NCBI RefSeq assembly: GCF_000011225.1
Contig: NC_004432.1
Span: 682,001-746,000, forward strand
Source: Malacoplasma penetrans HF-2
GTDB lineage: Bacteria > Bacillota_I > Bacilli_A > Mycoplasmatales > Mycoplasmoidaceae
DNA: 64,000 nucleotides
Reading direction: 5' to 3'
Shown: positions 63,002-64,000 of the stretch, piece after piece
How positions within the stretch are numbered: the stretch's first letter is position 1
Layout: each line of letters begins with the position of its first letter
Made by a program: the position numbers and the translations under genes
Notes under the pieces: model-generated
Database searches by the model: none
Told to the model about the DNA's origin: nothing
Seen by the model: only the letters and a program-made list of their open reading frames with translations

Positions 63002-64000
63002 CTAAGTTCTTCTGAAGAACACCTTTTTGACTTCATCTTGTAATGATTGAGGAATTACTTTAGTGCTTGCTACATACTTAGCTTCAGCATCTGGAACAGA
63101 ATAAGTAACAGCAACACCATTAGAAGTTATTGCTGGAATGTGTTTAGATAAGTTAGTGCTTATAAAATCATTTGCAGCACTGCTACCTGACCCTACATTA
63201 TTATAAATTTTTCAACTACCATCGTTTTTTGGGCCATTTTGACCTTGTGAAGATGTAAGCTTAGTTTCAATAATGCCTTTTGCCGTTGTATTCAAATCAC
63301 CTGTTGTTGTACCATTAGTGCCTGAACTCCCTGCTGTTCCAGAAGTTGTAGTTCCATTTTTAGTATTAAAGGTACCATTCAATAAAGCACTATACTGTTT
63401 AATAACTGCATCATCTGCAGATAATGAATTTGCAACATTTTTTTGTAATACATCAGTTAACTTTAAGCTTGTTAAGTCAGAACTTGTAATGCTAGTTGCT
63501 CCATCTGGTTTTTTTCATTCATTTCAGTTAGGATTCAACAAATATTTCAAACCTGCATTTGAAACACCAACACCTGCATTTGTTAGAGTACCAACATTAT
63601 TTCAACCTAATCCATAAAAACCATTGTATCCTTTGATATTGGAACTACTATCGCCATTAGAATTATTCTTTGCAGATTCACCATTGTACTTTCCACTTGA
63701 ATCAGTAATAGCACTTAATATATAGTTAGTTGAATCTTTTAGGTTTTTAACCGAAGAGAATTGGATGATTTTTCCAGTTCCAACACTACTACCATTACTA
63801 GGTAAATTAACACTAAGTGAATCAGTATTTTCTTGAGCTGTATCAACTCCTAACACAATTGCTTTAGAACCATCTGATGCAATTTTATTTACAACTAATG
63901 CAGTCTGAGGACCCGCAATAGGGAAAATTGCTGAAGCACCATTATTAGTCATATTACCTGTTAGTGCTGATGCAGCTGTTTCATTAGCATTAAAACTTCC
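63002..64000 (-). CDS. BMP-family nucleoside-binding lipoprotein, partial (N-terminus outside window)
   Basis: The visible 333 residues form the C-terminal part of a substrate-binding protein. [22 protein letters not shown] and [13 protein letters not shown] match the BMP/Med family pattern (periplasmic-binding fold; xxFPVAG and GVD). Asn/Thr/Gly/Ser-rich inserts ([19 protein letters not shown], about 63290-63360) break the fold, as in mycoplasma surface lipoproteins. It ends TAG eleven bases before the ATPase start. It should be the first gene of the importer operon and capture nucleosides outside the cell. Confidence 0.82.

Noticed and set aside
1-64000. CRISPR arrays, rRNA or tRNA genes
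   Set aside because: No regularly spaced short repeats, no rRNA-like blocks and no cloverleaf with T-loop consensus were recognised on either strand; weak tRNAs could have been missed by eye.

Overview
The window is about 64 kb of very AT-rich DNA from a mollicute (mycoplasma). Nearly every conserved gene reads through in-frame UGA codons at tryptophan positions (for example GCFWG in MsrA and WIGDS in the PP2C phosphatase), so genetic code 4 was used throughout. The relatives look like the pneumoniae group. Supporting signs are DUF16/UPF0134-type coiled-coil genes, an OppF with a roughly 500-residue insertion, the def-gmk-PP2C neighbourhood, and paired P35-like surface proteins. Malacoplasma (Mycoplasma) penetrans or a close relative is my best guess, but this is inference.

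Layout. 0-4.6 kb: an IS30 end, an IS1202-like (ISNCY) element and two paralogous surface-protein genes, the first shifted out of frame at a G7 tract. 4.6-14 kb: rny, ptsI with a lipase-like hydrolase, and secA. SecA is one 1405-codon frame whose last ~600 residues are an acidic, low-complexity extension. 14.2-16.6 kb: an IS21 element with a nonsense-interrupted istA and a C15 tract. 16.6-17.5 kb: three diverged copies of a ~145-nt element that looks like a structured small RNA with its own terminator. 17.6-28.6 kb: oppABCDF, a small membrane protein and a LolD-like ATPase. 28.8-33.4 kb: an overlapping three-gene restriction-modification cluster with a G11 tract inside the methylase gene. 33.6-34 kb: remains of a second IS21. 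34-37.8 kb: msrA, then prpC-rlmN-gmk, then def. 37.8-39 kb: a complete IS30 with a 31-bp target duplication that is itself a terminator. 39-40.6 kb: DUF16 genes behind a duplicated promoter. 40.7-46.6 kb: ackA, two IS1202-like copies (one nested in the other), and rplJ-rplL with an L10 leader. 46.6-52.7 kb: glpQ with an MFS transporter and a TM2 protein, then a MoxR ATPase / VWA-like / Asn-rich operon. 52.8-58.4 kb: purA-purB-hpt, nrnA and thiI. 58.5-64 kb: a nucleoside-type ABC importer, running off the window edge at its substrate-binding lipoprotein.

How the parts fit. The core genes suit a parasite that imports peptides and nucleosides and salvages purines. PEP-dependent sugar uptake, acetate-kinase ATP production and glycerophosphodiester breakdown are also represented. 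On this sits a plastic layer: three IS families that make unusually long (31-40 bp) target duplications or leave relics, and homopolymer G/C tracts in a surface protein, a DNA methylase and an IS leader. I propose five places for a second look: the tandem pseudoknotted RNA family, the SecA-acidic fusion, the phase-variable R-M cluster, the long-duplication IS1202-like element, and the MoxR/VWA operon.
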